Positions 42,255 to 51,996 are shown, counted from the stretch's first letter. The stretch: 59,797 nt of DNA from an uncultured Tenacibaculum sp. (GCA_947504185.1 CANNGJ010000019.1:1-59797), one strand, 5' to 3'. Numbers and translations: made by a program. The notes: a model not told the origin generated them from the sequence alone.

Positions 42255-43283
42255 ATGGGTTTTTTCGACTTTATGACTGAAGACATTGCAGTAGATTTAG
42301 GTACTGCAAATACATTAATTATACACAATGGTAAAGTTGTTATAGACAACCCCTCTATCGTTGCTCGTAACCGATTGACTGGAAAAATTATTGCTACTGG
42401 TCATGAAGCAAACAGAATGCAAGGAAAAACTCATGAGAATATTAAAACTATTCGTCCATTAAAAGATGGAGTTATTGCAGATTTTCAAGCTTCTGAAGAA
42501 ATGATTAAGGAATTTGTTAAACAAATTCCAGCTATAAAGAAAAAGCTTTTCCCACCTTCGTTACGAATGGTAATTTGTATTCCTTCAGGAATTACAGAAG
42601 TTGAAAAACGTGCCGTTATTGATTCTGGTCGTCATATGAACGCCAAAGAAATCTATTTAATTTACGAACCAATGGCTGCGGCAATTGGTGTTGGTGTTGA
42701 TATTATGGAACCAAAAGGAAACATGATTATTGATATAGGTGGTGGTACTACAGAAATTGCAGTTATTGCACTTGCTGGTATTGTTTGTGACCAATCAGTA
42801 AAAGTTGCTGGGGATTTATTTACAAGTGATATTATGTATTACATGCGTACCCAACACAATTTACATGTTGGTGAAACTACTGCCGAAAAAATTAAAATAC
42901 AAATAGGTTCTGCTACTGAAGATTTAGATACCCCACCAGACGACATGATGGTTCAAGGACGTGATCTTTTAAGTGGTAAACCAAAACAAGTACAAGTTTC
43001 TTACCGTGAAATCGCAAAAGCTTTAGATAAATCTATTTTACGTATCGAAGATGCTGTTATGGAAACTTTATCTAAAACTCCACCAGAATTAGCTGCCGAC
43101 ATTTACAATACAGGTATTTATTTAGCTGGAGGAGGATCTATGCTTAGAGGATTAGACAAACGTTTATCTAGAAAAACAGATTTACCTGTTTATGTAGCTG
43201 AAGATCCTTTACGAGCTGTAGTTCGCGGAACTGGTATTGCATTAAAAAATCTTGAAAAATACAAATCAGTATTAATCAAATAA
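42255..43283 (+). CDS. mreB: rod-shape-determining protein MreB
   Basis: The 342-residue actin homologue forms the membrane-bound filaments that guide side-wall synthesis. ATP-site motifs are VDLGTANTLI (phosphate 1), DIGGGTTEIAVIAL (phosphate 2) and GIYLAGGGSMLRGLD (adenosine). It opens the operon mreB-mreC-mreD-mrdA-rodA, all in one direction with small gaps or overlaps, which makes the complete elongasome core. Confidence 0.97.
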   Translation: MGFFDFMTEDIAVDLGTANTLIIHNGKVVIDNPSIVARNRLTGKIIATGHEANRMQGKTHENIKTIRPLKDGVIADFQASEEMIKEFVKQIPAIKKKLFPPSLRMVICIPSGITEVEKRAVIDSGRHMNAKEIYLIYEPMAAAIGVGVDIMEPKGNMIIDIGGGTTEIAVIALAGIVCDQSVKVAGDLFTSDIMYYMRTQHNLHVGETTAEKIKIQIGSATEDLDTPPDDMMVQGRDLLSGKPKQVQVSYREIAKALDKSILRIEDAVMETLSKTPPELAADIYNTGIYLAGGGSMLRGLDKRLSRKTDLPVYVAEDPLRAVVRGTGIALKNLEKYKSVLIK

Positions 43284-43299
43284 ATTTTAATGATTATTT

Positions 43300-44127
43300 A
43301 TGCAACAGCTTTTTTATTTCTTTCAAAAGAATAAATATTTTTTATTTTTTCTATTTCTAGAGATTATAGCTGTTGCATTAATCATTAACAATCATTCTTT
43401 CCATAGAAGTAAATTTATCAGCTCTACTAATTATATTACTGGAGGAGTATACGATAAATCCTCAGAATTTTCAGAGTATTTAAACTTAAAAGAAAGAAAT
43501 AAAAATCTTTCTGAAGAAAACACTACCCTAAAGAATAAATTAGAAAAACTACATTCATTTATTGACAGTGTTACTGTTACCAAAATTACAGATACTTTAA
43601 ATCACAATCAACAGTATACCTATATCAATGGAAAAATAATCAATAACGTTTATCATAAACCTGATAATTTTATTACCATTAACAGAGGCACAACTAATGG
43701 TGTTTCAACAGAAATGGCAGTAATTAACAACAAAGGCGTAATTGGTATTACTGATAATGTTAGCTCCAATTTTGCTAGAGTACAATCTATATTAAGTACT
43801 AATAGTAAAATAAATGCTAGTTTTAAAAATAGTGATCATTTTGGAACTTTAATTTGGGATGGAAAAGATTATAACATTGTACAATTAACAGATATTCCTC
43901 GTCAAGCTAATTTTAAAATTGGAGACAGTATTATAACTGGAGGAAGATCAACTATTTTTCCAAAAGGAATTCCTATAGGTACCGTTGCTAGCATTCCTGA
44001 AAAATTATCAGCTACAAATACTATCAATATTAAATTATTCAACGACATGTCTAACCTTGGACATATCTATATTATTACAAACCTTAATAAAAACGAAATA
44101 AAAACAGTAGAAAACAAAAATGAATAG
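43300..44127 (+). CDS. mreC: rod-shape-determining protein MreC
   Basis: The 275-residue protein has a single N-terminal membrane helix (about 12-30), a coiled coil (about 60-90, ERNKNLSEENTTLKNKLEKL) and the periplasmic two-barrel MreC domain with INRGTTNGV and GDSIITGGRSTIFPKGIPIG. It links MreB filaments to PBP2 and RodA outside the membrane. It overlaps mreD by 8 bp. Confidence 0.95.
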   Translation: MQQLFYFFQKNKYFLFFLFLEIIAVALIINNHSFHRSKFISSTNYITGGVYDKSSEFSEYLNLKERNKNLSEENTTLKNKLEKLHSFIDSVTVTKITDTLNHNQQYTYINGKIINNVYHKPDNFITINRGTTNGVSTEMAVINNKGVIGITDNVSSNFARVQSILSTNSKINASFKNSDHFGTLIWDGKDYNIVQLTDIPRQANFKIGDSIITGGRSTIFPKGIPIGTVASIPEKLSATNTINIKLFNDMSNLGHIYIITNLNKNEIKTVENKNE

Positions 44128-44626
44128 AACAGTTTATATCATCTTTTTGTTTGTTTTTTTCTTGCTTTTGCAAGTACTAATACTTAATAACGTTCTGTTT
44201 TTAGGATATGTAAACCCTTATTTATATATCACTTTTGTTTTCTTATACCCATTAAACACCAATCGTTTTCCTTTTTTAACTTTAGCGTTTTTATTAGGTT
44301 TATGTGTTGATGCATTTTCTAACTCTGGAGGAGTGCATGCTTTTTCAATTTTATTTATCGCTTATATTCGGCTATTTTTTATCCGAACAATTTTCAAAAA
44401 AACTCCATCGGATTATTTATTATTCAACCTAAGACAAGAAACTTTTGATAAAGTTTTTAATTATACTGCGATTTTAACAATCATACACCACTTCATTTTA
44501 TTCAGTTTAATTAATTTCAGCTTTTACAACTTTTATAACGTACTTATTAATACACTTTTTTCAAGTGTTTTTACGTTAGTTTTATATTTTCTTAGTAGTT
44601 TTATATTCCGTAAAAAGTTAGTGTAA
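44120..44626 (+). CDS. mreD: rod-shape-determining protein MreD
   Basis: The 168-residue protein has five or six membrane helices and a VNPYLYITFVFLYPLN-like N-terminal region, typical of MreD in Bacteroidetes. It is recognised mainly by size, hydrophobicity and position between mreC and mrdA. It overlaps mreC by 8 bp. Confidence 0.92.
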   Translation: MNRTVYIIFLFVFFLLLQVLILNNVLFLGYVNPYLYITFVFLYPLNTNRFPFLTLAFLLGLCVDAFSNSGGVHAFSILFIAYIRLFFIRTIFKKTPSDYLLFNLRQETFDKVFNYTAILTIIHHFILFSLINFSFYNFYNVLINTLFSSVFTLVLYFLSSFIFRKKLV

Positions 44627-44686
44627 AACTTAATAGCATAATAATAATTTCGCCGATCTTATTATTTAAAAACATCTTAAAAATAA

Positions 44687-46567
44687 ATGAAAAGAAGTTT
44701 CCTTCTTATTTTTTTAATTTCACTAGTAGGAATCATCTATATTGGTCGATTATTTCAGCTTCAAATTATACGTGGCAGTAATCAAAATCCAACTCAAGGA
44801 TCTACTGTTAAATTTGAATACGACTACCCAGCTCGTGGCTATATATATGATCGAAACGAGAAACTACTCGTTGCTAATCAGTTATCATACGATGTAATGG
44901 TAATTCCTAAAGAAGTGGAACCTCTTGATACTCTCGAGTTCTGTAATCTTTTAAAAATAACAAAAGATGATTTTAAAAAACGTTTTAAAAAAGCTGAAAA
45001 ATATGCGCGATGGCTGCCTTCAAAGTTTTTAAAACAATTAGCAAAAGAAGATTTTGCTTACTTACAAGAAAAACTACCTAAGTACAAAGGCTTTTATATT
45101 CAAAAACGTATTATTAGAAATTACCCAATTAAATCTGCTGCAAATATCGTTGGATTTATTGCTGAAGTAAACGAACAAAAAGCAAGAACTAATAATTATT
45201 ATGAGCAAGGAGAACTTATCGGAAAATTGGGTGTAGAAAAACAATATGAAAATACCCTTAGAGGAATCAAAGGAAAAAAGCTTTTTAAAAGAAATAATTT
45301 AAATAAAATCACTGGATCCTTCAAAAATGGGAAGTATGACACCTTAGCTGTAGCTGGTCATGACTTAACGCTAACCATTGATACAGAACTTCAACAATAC
45401 GGAGAACAGCTAATGAAGGGCAAAAGAGGTGGAATAGTTGCTATCGAACCTAAAACTGGAGAAATTTTAGCACTAATAACTGCTCCTACATACGATCCTA
45501 ATTTATTAGTTGGTAGAAAGCGCTCGCCAAACTCGGTAAAACTTTTTAATGACACTATTAATATGCCAACTTTTGATCGTGGGTTACAAGCTACCTACGC
45601 TCCTGGATCTCCTTTTAAAATCATTAATGGTTTAATCGGATTACAAGAAGGTGTTATAGATGAAAACTTCGGTGTTTATTGTCATCATGGTTATCGATAT
45701 GGTAATCGTAAAAGCGCTTTTATGGGATGTCACTGTCGTATTATTGGGCGTCCTATTCGCTTAAAAACTGCCATTTCTAAATCTTGTAATAGTTATTTTG
45801 CAACTACCTACAGAAAGATTATCGATAAATATGAAACTCCATCTATTGGAGCTAATAAATGGAGTGAACATGCTAAAAGTTTTGGCTTAGGTAATTATTT
45901 AGGCTATGATTTACCCACTGGACAAAAAGGAAGAATTCCTAGTGGGAAATATTATGACAATTGGTATAAAAAAAATTGGAGAACAACCTATACCATTTCT
46001 AATGCTATTGGACAAGGCGAGGTTTTAAGTACTCCTATGCAGCTTGCAAATATGACCGCTGCAATTGCTAATAAAGGTTTCTTTTACACGCCTCATATTG
46101 TTAAAAAAATTGACCATAAACTAATAAGCGACTCCACTTATACAACAAAAAGAAACACTACAATAGACCCTAAACATTTTCCTGTTGCAATTGAAGGTAT
46201 GCACGAAGTTTTTAAAACGGGGACCGCTAAATGGTTTCAAATAAAAAATATTGATATATGTGGGAAAACAGGTACAGTTGAGAATTTTGCCAGAATAGAT
46301 GGTGAAAAAGTGCAATTACCAGATCATTCTATTTTTATTGCTTTTGCCCCTAAAGACGACCCCAAAATAGCTATGGCTATTTTTGTTGAAAATGGAGGAT
46401 ATGGAGCAACAATTGCTGCACCAATTACTAGTTTAATGATTGAAAAATATTTAACTGGAAAGACAAAAAGAAAACATATTGAAGAAAGAATGATTAATCT
46501 TAGCCTTCAAAATGAATATGATAAATTAATTCAGAAAAAAGACACACTTGAGACAGGAACGAAATAA
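44687..46567 (+). CDS. mrdA: penicillin-binding protein 2 (elongation transpeptidase)
   Basis: The 626-residue protein has an N-terminal membrane helix, a PBP dimerisation domain (about 45-210) and a transpeptidase domain. The catalytic motifs are S308-P-F-K311, SCN in AISKSCNSYF, and KTGTVEN. It crosslinks side-wall peptidoglycan and pairs with the RodA polymerase, whose gene overlaps its last 20 bp. Confidence 0.96.
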   Translation: MKRSFLLIFLISLVGIIYIGRLFQLQIIRGSNQNPTQGSTVKFEYDYPARGYIYDRNEKLLVANQLSYDVMVIPKEVEPLDTLEFCNLLKITKDDFKKRFKKAEKYARWLPSKFLKQLAKEDFAYLQEKLPKYKGFYIQKRIIRNYPIKSAANIVGFIAEVNEQKARTNNYYEQGELIGKLGVEKQYENTLRGIKGKKLFKRNNLNKITGSFKNGKYDTLAVAGHDLTLTIDTELQQYGEQLMKGKRGGIVAIEPKTGEILALITAPTYDPNLLVGRKRSPNSVKLFNDTINMPTFDRGLQATYAPGSPFKIINGLIGLQEGVIDENFGVYCHHGYRYGNRKSAFMGCHCRIIGRPIRLKTAISKSCNSYFATTYRKIIDKYETPSIGANKWSEHAKSFGLGNYLGYDLPTGQKGRIPSGKYYDNWYKKNWRTTYTISNAIGQGEVLSTPMQLANMTAAIANKGFFYTPHIVKKIDHKLISDSTYTTKRNTTIDPKHFPVAIEGMHEVFKTGTAKWFQIKNIDICGKTGTVENFARIDGEKVQLPDHSIFIAFAPKDDPKIAMAIFVENGGYGATIAAPITSLMIEKYLTGKTKRKHIEERMINLSLQNEYDKLIQKKDTLETGTK

Positions 46568-47825
46568 TATTTTTGCTGGTATAGATTGGTTACTAGTTCT
46601 CTTATACATCCTTTTAGTTGGATTTGGCTGGCTTAACATATATGCTGCTTCATCTACTGATGAATCTAGAGAGGTTTTTACATTTTCTTCTCAATATGGT
46701 AAGCAACTTATTTTTATCGGATTAAGTATTCCTGTAATTATTTTAATTCTCTTTTTTAACTCGAAGTTTTATGAACAATTTTCTAGTGTTTTCTATATTC
46801 TTTCCCTAGTTCTACTAGCTGGAGTTTTTGTTTTTGGTAAAAAAATAAATGGTGCTACTTCTTGGTATAATTTTGGAGGGATTGGACTACAACCTTCAGA
46901 ATTTTCAAAAGCTTTTACTGCTTTGGCTTTAGCTAAATTAATGAGTGATCGACAATATAATTTGAAGCTTTTTAAAAATCAGATGAAAGCTTTTATTGTA
47001 ATATTTCTCCCTGCTTTTTTTATCGCATTGCAGCCTGATATGGGTTCAGTATTAATATACTTTGCTTTTTTTTTTGTATTAAACAGAGAAGGATTAACGT
47101 TGGCTTACATTTTATTTGGGATAATATCTATAGTATTATTTTTACTCACCATTTATTTTGGAGCGAAATGGATACTCATAATATGTTTATCCATACTAAC
47201 CATTGGCGTGTTATATGGTCATTATAAAAACAAACGCTTCATACGGTTCAACGCTATTAAAATAATTAGTTTATACCTTTTCACAAGTCTTTTTGTATTT
47301 GGTATAGGATACACTTACGATAACATACTAAAACCGCATCAAAAAGATAGATTTGATATCCTTTTAGGAAAAACAACAGATCTTAAAAACAAAGGGTATA
47401 ACACTTATCAATCAGAATTAACTATAAGTTCTGGAGGTTTTTTAGGGAAAGGTTTTTTACAAGGAGATAGAACTCAGGGTAAATTTGTTCCTGAACAGGA
47501 AACCGATTACATCTATAGTACTGTAGGAGAAGAGTGGGGATTTTTAGGAAGCTCTCTAGTAATTATTCTATTTATACTACTACTCTATCGTATTATTTAC
47601 CTAGCTGAGACACATACCAATAAATTTGGAAGAATATATGGTTATGGTGTAGCCTCAATTATATTTTTCCATATAATTGTAAATATTGGAATGGTAATAG
47701 GCTTATTACCTACTATTGGAATTCCTTTACCTTTTTTTAGTTATGGAGGTTCTTCTTTATGGGGGTTTACACTATTACTTTTTATTTTTATAAGATTAGA
47801 TGCTCATAAAAAGTATGACTGGTAA
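46548..47825 (+). CDS. rodA: SEDS peptidoglycan polymerase RodA
   Basis: The 425-residue SEDS glycosyltransferase has ten helices and the family marks GLQPSEFSKAF, QPDMGSVLIY (with the catalytic-loop aspartate) and a C-terminal GIPLPFFSYGGSSL. The start appears to be TTG at 46548, which gives the expected NNIFAGIDWL N-terminus and overlaps mrdA by 20 bp; no ATG fits. It closes the elongation operon. An insertion between helices (about 205-250) is typical of Bacteroidetes RodA. Confidence 0.95.
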   Translation: MRQERNNIFAGIDWLLVLLYILLVGFGWLNIYAASSTDESREVFTFSSQYGKQLIFIGLSIPVIILILFFNSKFYEQFSSVFYILSLVLLAGVFVFGKKINGATSWYNFGGIGLQPSEFSKAFTALALAKLMSDRQYNLKLFKNQMKAFIVIFLPAFFIALQPDMGSVLIYFAFFFVLNREGLTLAYILFGIISIVLFLLTIYFGAKWILIICLSILTIGVLYGHYKNKRFIRFNAIKIISLYLFTSLFVFGIGYTYDNILKPHQKDRFDILLGKTTDLKNKGYNTYQSELTISSGGFLGKGFLQGDRTQGKFVPEQETDYIYSTVGEEWGFLGSSLVIILFILLLYRIIYLAETHTNKFGRIYGYGVASIIFFHIIVNIGMVIGLLPTIGIPLPFFSYGGSSLWGFTLLLFIFIRLDAHKKYDW

Positions 47826-47887
47826 ATAGTTTTTTAAACAAATTTACACTTCCCACTTATAAACTACCTATACAAAAACTAAGTAAG

Positions 47888-47910
47888 AGTTGATAATACA
47901 ACTATCAACT
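47888..47910 (+). other. hairpin downstream of rodA
   Basis: AGTTGATA and TATCAACT pair over 8 bp around a 7-base loop, about 60 bp after rodA. It lacks a T-run; possibly an mRNA 3' stabiliser in front of the main terminator. Confidence 0.4.
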
Positions 47911-47932
47911 TCTTCAATATATTATAAAATAA

Positions 47933-47964
47933 AAAAGCGTTTCGATTTATCGAAACGCTTTTAA
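47933..47964. terminator. bidirectional terminator between rodA and rpsT
   Basis: AAAAGCGTTTCGAT and TCGAAACGCTTTT form a 12- to 13-bp stem with A-run and T-run, ending both convergent transcripts. Confidence 0.85.
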
Positions 47965-47985
47965 CTATTAACTAACCTTAAAACT

Positions 47986-48237
47986 TTATAAAGCTGCAAC
48001 GTGTTTAGCCAATTTAGACTTTAAATTTGCTGCTTTATTCTTATGAATAACGTTGTTCTTTGCTAATTTATCTAACATAGATACAACTGACGAAAACATT
48101 CCTTCCGCTTCCTTCTTATCTTCTGTAGCTCTTAATTTTCTAACAGCATTACGTGTAGTTTTATGCTGATATTTATTTCTTAAGCGCTTTGCTTCGTTAC
48201 TTCTAATTCTTTTAATTGCTGACTTATGATTTGCCAT
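47986..48237 (-). CDS. rpsT: 30S ribosomal protein S20
   Basis: The 83-residue, very basic protein begins [18 protein letters not shown] and ends with the helical [15 protein letters not shown], typical of S20, which binds the 5' domain of 16S rRNA. It lies 34 bp after a tRNA-Glu gene in the same direction with no clear promoter of its own between, so it may be read through from the tRNA promoter. Confidence 0.97.
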   Translation of the reverse strand: MANHKSAIKRIRSNEAKRLRNKYQHKTTRNAVRKLRATEDKKEAEGMFSSVVSMLDKLAKNNVIHKNKAANLKSKLAKHVAAL

Positions 48238-48271
48238 TGTGCTAAATTCTTAATTGTTTATAAAAACTTTG

Positions 48272-48343
48272 TAGTCCGTACGGGAATCGAACCCGTGTTA
48301 CCAGGATGAAAACCTGGCGTCCTAACCCCTAGACGAACGGACC
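48272..48343 (-). tRNA. tRNA-Glu (TTC), copy 1
   Basis: The 72-nt sequence folds as a cloverleaf with acceptor GGTCCGT/ACGGACT (G-U first pair), D arm TCTAGGGGTTAGGA, anticodon stem CCAGG/CCTGG with loop TTTTCAT, and T arm ACGGG-TTCGATT-CCCGT. The anticodon is TTC. CCA is not encoded. It precedes rpsT. Confidence 0.95.
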
Positions 48344-48376
48344 AAAACAATCGTTCTGATTGCGGGTGCAAATATA
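48344..48376 (-). promoter_or_regulatory. promoter and leader hairpin of tRNA-Glu copy 1
   Basis: Minus-strand TATATTTG (48369-48376) has a TTG 19 bases upstream. The short leader carries CAATC/GATTG, a small hairpin just before the tRNA 5' end, equivalent to a stronger one in copy 2. Confidence 0.7.
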
Positions 48377-48469
48377 CAATACTTTTTAATATTTGCAATA
48401 ATTTTTAATCTTTTAATTATCAATTTGACAAAAGGCCTTTAACACTGTATTAAAGCTGATTAAACCTTG

Positions 48470-48541
48470 TAGTCCGTACGGGAATCGAACCCGTGTTACC
48501 AGGATGAAAACCTGGCGTCCTAACCCCTAGACGAACGGACC
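48470..48541 (-). tRNA. tRNA-Glu (TTC), copy 2
   Basis: All 72 bases are identical to copy 1, in the same direction 126 bp upstream. Together with the similar promoters this shows a tandem duplication of a complete transcription unit. Confidence 0.95.
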
Positions 48542-48578
48542 ATAGCAATCATTTTTCGTGATTGCGGGTGCAAATATA
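48542..48578 (-). promoter_or_regulatory. promoter and leader hairpin of tRNA-Glu copy 2
   Basis: Minus-strand TATATTTG (48571-48578) has a TTG 20 bases upstream and then the same GCACCCGCAATC start as copy 1. GCAATCA/TGATTGC form a 7-bp leader hairpin ending just before the tRNA. Confidence 0.7.
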
Positions 48579-48618
48579 AAAACTGTTTTTTATTTGAACA
48601 AAGCTTTTTTTATTTTTT

Positions 48619-48994
48619 TTAAACACTCTTTGTTTTCTTTAGATTATAAACTCCTAAAATCATAAAAAACACTTCTAAAATTAGTCCTAAAATGTATTGA
48701 TATGATATCCCATCTAAAGCAAAACTAAGAAGTCTCCCAAATGCTAATCCTCCCATGAAAATTATATTAGATAGTGTGGCAGCTTTCCAATAAGTATTAT
48801 TTATAGCACCAAGAATCCAGAAAAAAGAAAAACCTAAATACAATCCCATTATAGCACGAAATATATTCTTTAACTCTAAATTCTCAACTTGAAAATCAAA
48901 AAACTAATGGTAAAATCCTATTCGGATCCCATCCATATATTATAGCTACCACAATAACTATTATCGCTGATGCTTGTAAATGGAATTTTTTCAT
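48619..48994 (-). pseudogene. DUF4345 family membrane protein, frameshifted
   Basis: From the ATG at 48994 the frame reads MKKFHLQASAIIVIVVAII, GWDPNRILPLVF and then stops. Removing one T from the six-T run (six A on the plus strand, 48898-48903) restores the frame into DFQVENLELKNIFRAIMGLY and the rest of a 125-residue DUF4345-like protein with four membrane segments. So the gene is full length but broken by one base at a homopolymer. It may be a true pseudogene, a sequencing error or a slippage site. The intact ORF from 48849 is only its C-terminal part. Confidence 0.75.
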
Positions 48995-49004
48995 GTATTT
49001 TTAA

Positions 49005-49032
49005 AAATAAAAAATCCTGCAAAAGCAGGATT
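49005..49032 (-). terminator. terminator of proS
   Basis: AATCCTGC (49013-49020) and GCAGGATT (49025-49032) around four bases, followed leftward by a T-rich run, about 18 bp before the DUF4345 start. Confidence 0.8.
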
Positions 49033-49043
49033 CTTATTATCTA

Positions 49044-50522
49044 TTAATATGCTTTCGCAAAAAGAACTCTTCTTGATGAAGGCTTTCCTGTAAAGACACA
49101 AGCCCCTTCTTCTTCTTTAGCATCATTAGGAATACATCTAATGGTTGCTTTTGTTAGTTCTTTAATTTTATCTTCTGTTTCAATAGTTCCATCCCAATGT
49201 GCAGAAACAAATCCTCCTTTGTTTTTTATCACATCTTTAAACTCATCAAACGTATCTACTTCAGTAATATGATTATTTCTATAATCTAATGCTTTTGCAA
49301 ATAAATTCTCTTGAATCTCTTCTAATAAATTAGCAACAAAATCTACAACTTCATCTTGAGCAACAGTTTGTTTCTCGAAAGTATCACGACGTGCTACCTC
49401 AACTGTTCCGTTTTCTAAATCACGCTTACCCATTGCTATTCTTACCGGAACTCCTTTTAGTTCATATTCAGCAAACTTAGCTCCTGGGCGGAATGTATCT
49501 CTATTATCAAATTTAACAGAAATTCCTTTCGCTCTTAATTCTTTTACAAATACTGATACCTTTTCAGAAATAGCATCTAATTGCTCTTCTCCTTTATATA
49601 TAGGCACAATTACCACTTGAATTGGCGCTAATTTTGGAGGTAATACCAATCCTGCATCATCAGAGTGCGTCATAATCAACCCTCCAATTAAACGTGTAGA
49701 AACTCCCCAAGAAGTAGCCCAAACATGTTCTTGCTTACCTTCTTTAGATGTATACTTTACATCAAAAGCTTTTGCAAAATTTTGTCCTAAGAAGTGAGAA
49801 GTACCAGCCTGTAATGCTTTTCCATCTTGCATTAATGCTTCTATAGTTAAAGTATCGTCTGCCCCAGCAAAACGTTCGCTTTCTGATTTTGCTCCTTTTA
49901 CAACAGGCATTGCCATAAAGTTTTCAGCAAACGTAGCGTATACTTCTTGCATCTGTTTTGATTCTGCAATTGCTTCTGCTTTTGTAGCATGTGCTGTATG
50001 CCCTTCTTGCCATAAAAATTCAGCGGTACGTAAAAATAAACGTGTACGCATTTCCCAACGAACTACATTTGCCCATTGATTAATTAACAATGGTAAATCT
50101 CTATATGATTGAATCCATCCTTTATAGGTGTTCCAGATAATAGCTTCAGACGTTGGTCTAACGACCAACTCTTCTTCTAATTTAGCTTCTGGATCAACTC
50201 TTAACTTCCCTTCATTATCAGGATCATTTTGCAAACGGTAATGGGTAACAACCGCACATTCTTTTGCAAATCCCTCAGCATTTTTCTCCTCAGCTTCAAA
50301 CAAACTTTTGGGTACAAATAGTGGGAAATATGCATTTTCATGTCCTGTTTCTTTAAACATTCTATCTAATTCTGCTTGCATCTTTTCCCAAATGGCGAAT
50401 CCGTAAGGTTTTATAACCATACATCCTCTAACTGCTGAGTTCTCAGCTAAATCAGCTTTTACAACTAATTCGTTATACCATTTCGAATAATCTTCGGCTC
50501 TTTTTGTTAAGTGTTTGCTCAT
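49044..50522 (-). CDS. proS: prolyl-tRNA synthetase, archaeal/eukaryote-type
   Basis: The 492-residue enzyme charges tRNA-Pro. The N-terminus ([19 protein letters not shown]) and [18 protein letters not shown] mark the archaeal/eukaryotic type, which lacks the inserted editing domain of the bacterial type and ends in a zinc-binding-like C-terminal domain. The ATG at 50522 is preferred over an in-frame TTG two codons upstream. A -7 box lies at 50575-50582. Confidence 0.96.
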   Translation of the reverse strand: MSKHLTKRAEDYSKWYNELVVKADLAENSAVRGCMVIKPYGFAIWEKMQAELDRMFKETGHENAYFPLFVPKSLFEAEEKNAEGFAKECAVVTHYRLQNDPDNEGKLRVDPEAKLEEELVVRPTSEAIIWNTYKGWIQSYRDLPLLINQWANVVRWEMRTRLFLRTAEFLWQEGHTAHATKAEAIAESKQMQEVYATFAENFMAMPVVKGAKSESERFAGADDTLTIEALMQDGKALQAGTSHFLGQNFAKAFDVKYTSKEGKQEHVWATSWGVSTRLIGGLIMTHSDDAGLVLPPKLAPIQVVIVPIYKGEEQLDAISEKVSVFVKELRAKGISVKFDNRDTFRPGAKFAEYELKGVPVRIAMGKRDLENGTVEVARRDTFEKQTVAQDEVVDFVANLLEEIQENLFAKALDYRNNHITEVDTFDEFKDVIKNKGGFVSAHWDGTIETEDKIKELTKATIRCIPNDAKEEEGACVFTGKPSSRRVLFAKAY

Positions 50523-50574
50523 AATCAAAAGTTTGGCACAAAACTTGCTAGTTTTTATGCGTAAATTGTATCTG

Positions 50575-50582
50575 CAAAACTA
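50575..50582 (-). promoter_or_regulatory. -7 promoter box of proS
   Basis: Minus-strand TAGTTTTG fits TAnnTTTG, 52 bp before the proS ATG. Confidence 0.6.
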
Positions 50583-50667
50583 CATCAAAAAGCTAACAAG
50601 CCCAACAAAGAAATAAGTTTTTGCAATGCATTTTTAAAAAAATTGCTTTAACCTAAAAATACAAGAC

Positions 50668-51996
50668 ATGAAGTTACATTACACCAACACCAAACTTCCA
50701 TTTTATATTCTATCATTGTTAATGGTAGCAACATTTGTTTCATGCGGAACAATGCAAACGGTTGCTGGTAGTGATGATGGTATTTATGCCGAGGAACAAG
50801 AACAAATACAAGAACCTCAACCTAGAGTTGTCGTTGCAAATAGCAGAGAACATAAAGAGCATGAAGAAAACTACTTTAGAAAAGAAGTTGAACGTTTAGG
50901 AACTTTAAATGGTACTGATATTTTCACTGAAATTGAAGATTATAATTCTGATGGAGTAGATTACGGTAATGATGATGAAGTTGTTTATGAAGAGGAATCT
51001 GATATACGCTATAACGACAATGAACCTTGGGGATATAGTAATAGTAGCGATGTAGTAATAAACATCAACACTTCTCCAAGATGGGGATACAACGGCATCT
51101 ACGATCCTTATTGGGATGGAGCGTGGGGGTGGAATAATCGTTGGCGTTGGAATAGATGGAATAGGTGGAACAACTGGGGATACAATCCTAATTGGCACCC
51201 TTACCACTGGAATTCGGGATTCTATGTTGGTATTGGTTTAGGTGGGTTTTACAACAGTCCTTTTTATTGTCCTCCATATTATGGAAATAGATTTTACGGA
51301 AACAGATACTATAACAATAGATATTATAGATCATATAGAGGCGCTAATCCATATAGGGGATACCGTACTGCTTCAAATTCAAGAAGAGGATATAATACTG
51401 GAAGAAGAAGCACAACAACATCTAGAAGATCATCGGATGTATATAGAAGGAGTAATAGAAGTGCCACTTCTCGAACATCAAGAGGAACAAGAGGAACAAG
51501 AAGTACTAGAGGGTATAACTCAAATAGAAGAAGTAGTCCTTCAACAAGATCTAGTAGATCTACTAGAGGATACAACTCTAATGGAAACAGATCGATAAGA
51601 AGTTCTCGAGGAACAAGAAGTACACGTAGTCGTTATAACACGAGAGGCTCTCGTGCTTCGAATAACTCCAATGGGTATAGATCTGCAAATAGTTCAAGAA
51701 ATAGAACCGCAAACAATACAAAAAGAGTTACAAGAGGCAATAACACAGGAGGCTATAAACCATCAAGAACGGTAACAAAACCCACTAAAAGAAGTACTCG
51801 TAGTTACTCTAAACCAACTAGAAGTAGTAAGAACTATTCTTCAAATAGAAGTTCAAACTCTAGTAGATCTAAAAGTTATTCTTCATCTTCGAGAAGCAGA
51901 AGCTCTCGTAGCTATTCAGCTCCGTCAAGAAGTAGTTCTAACAGAAGTTCTAGTAGCTCATCTTCAAGTCGAAGAAGCTCAAGAAGTAAACGATAA
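50668..51996 (+). CDS. lipoprotein with a long Arg/Ser-rich C-terminal tail
   Basis: The 442-residue protein has a lipoprotein signal (LLMVATFVSCGTMQ, Cys near residue 27), an acidic segment (about 45-120), and a Trp/Asn/Gly/Tyr-rich segment (about 125-220). From about residue 225 to the end comes a low-complexity tail built mainly of Ser, Arg, Asn and Thr, with many RS, RG and RGY units. The tail should be disordered and strongly positive, perhaps binding nucleic acid or surface polymers. No enzyme domain visible. Neighbour of proS in divergent direction. Confidence 0.75.
   Translation: MKLHYTNTKLPFYILSLLMVATFVSCGTMQTVAGSDDGIYAEEQEQIQEPQPRVVVANSREHKEHEENYFRKEVERLGTLNGTDIFTEIEDYNSDGVDYGNDDEVVYEEESDIRYNDNEPWGYSNSSDVVININTSPRWGYNGIYDPYWDGAWGWNNRWRWNRWNRWNNWGYNPNWHPYHWNSGFYVGIGLGGFYNSPFYCPPYYGNRFYGNRYYNNRYYRSYRGANPYRGYRTASNSRRGYNTGRRSTTTSRRSSDVYRRSNRSATSRTSRGTRGTRSTRGYNSNRRSSPSTRSSRSTRGYNSNGNRSIRSSRGTRSTRSRYNTRGSRASNNSNGYRSANSSRNRTANNTKRVTRGNNTGGYKPSRTVTKPTKRSTRSYSKPTRSSKNYSSNRSSNSSRSKSYSSSSRSRSSRSYSAPSRSSSNRSSSSSSSSRRSSRSKR

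Noticed and set aside
51242..51598. Open frames in other phases over the Arg/Ser-rich tail (also 51324-51575 on the minus strand)
   Set aside because: They are by-products of the AGA/AGT repeats; the main frame has a signal peptide and a normal start, the others have only low-complexity Glu/Val/Leu runs.
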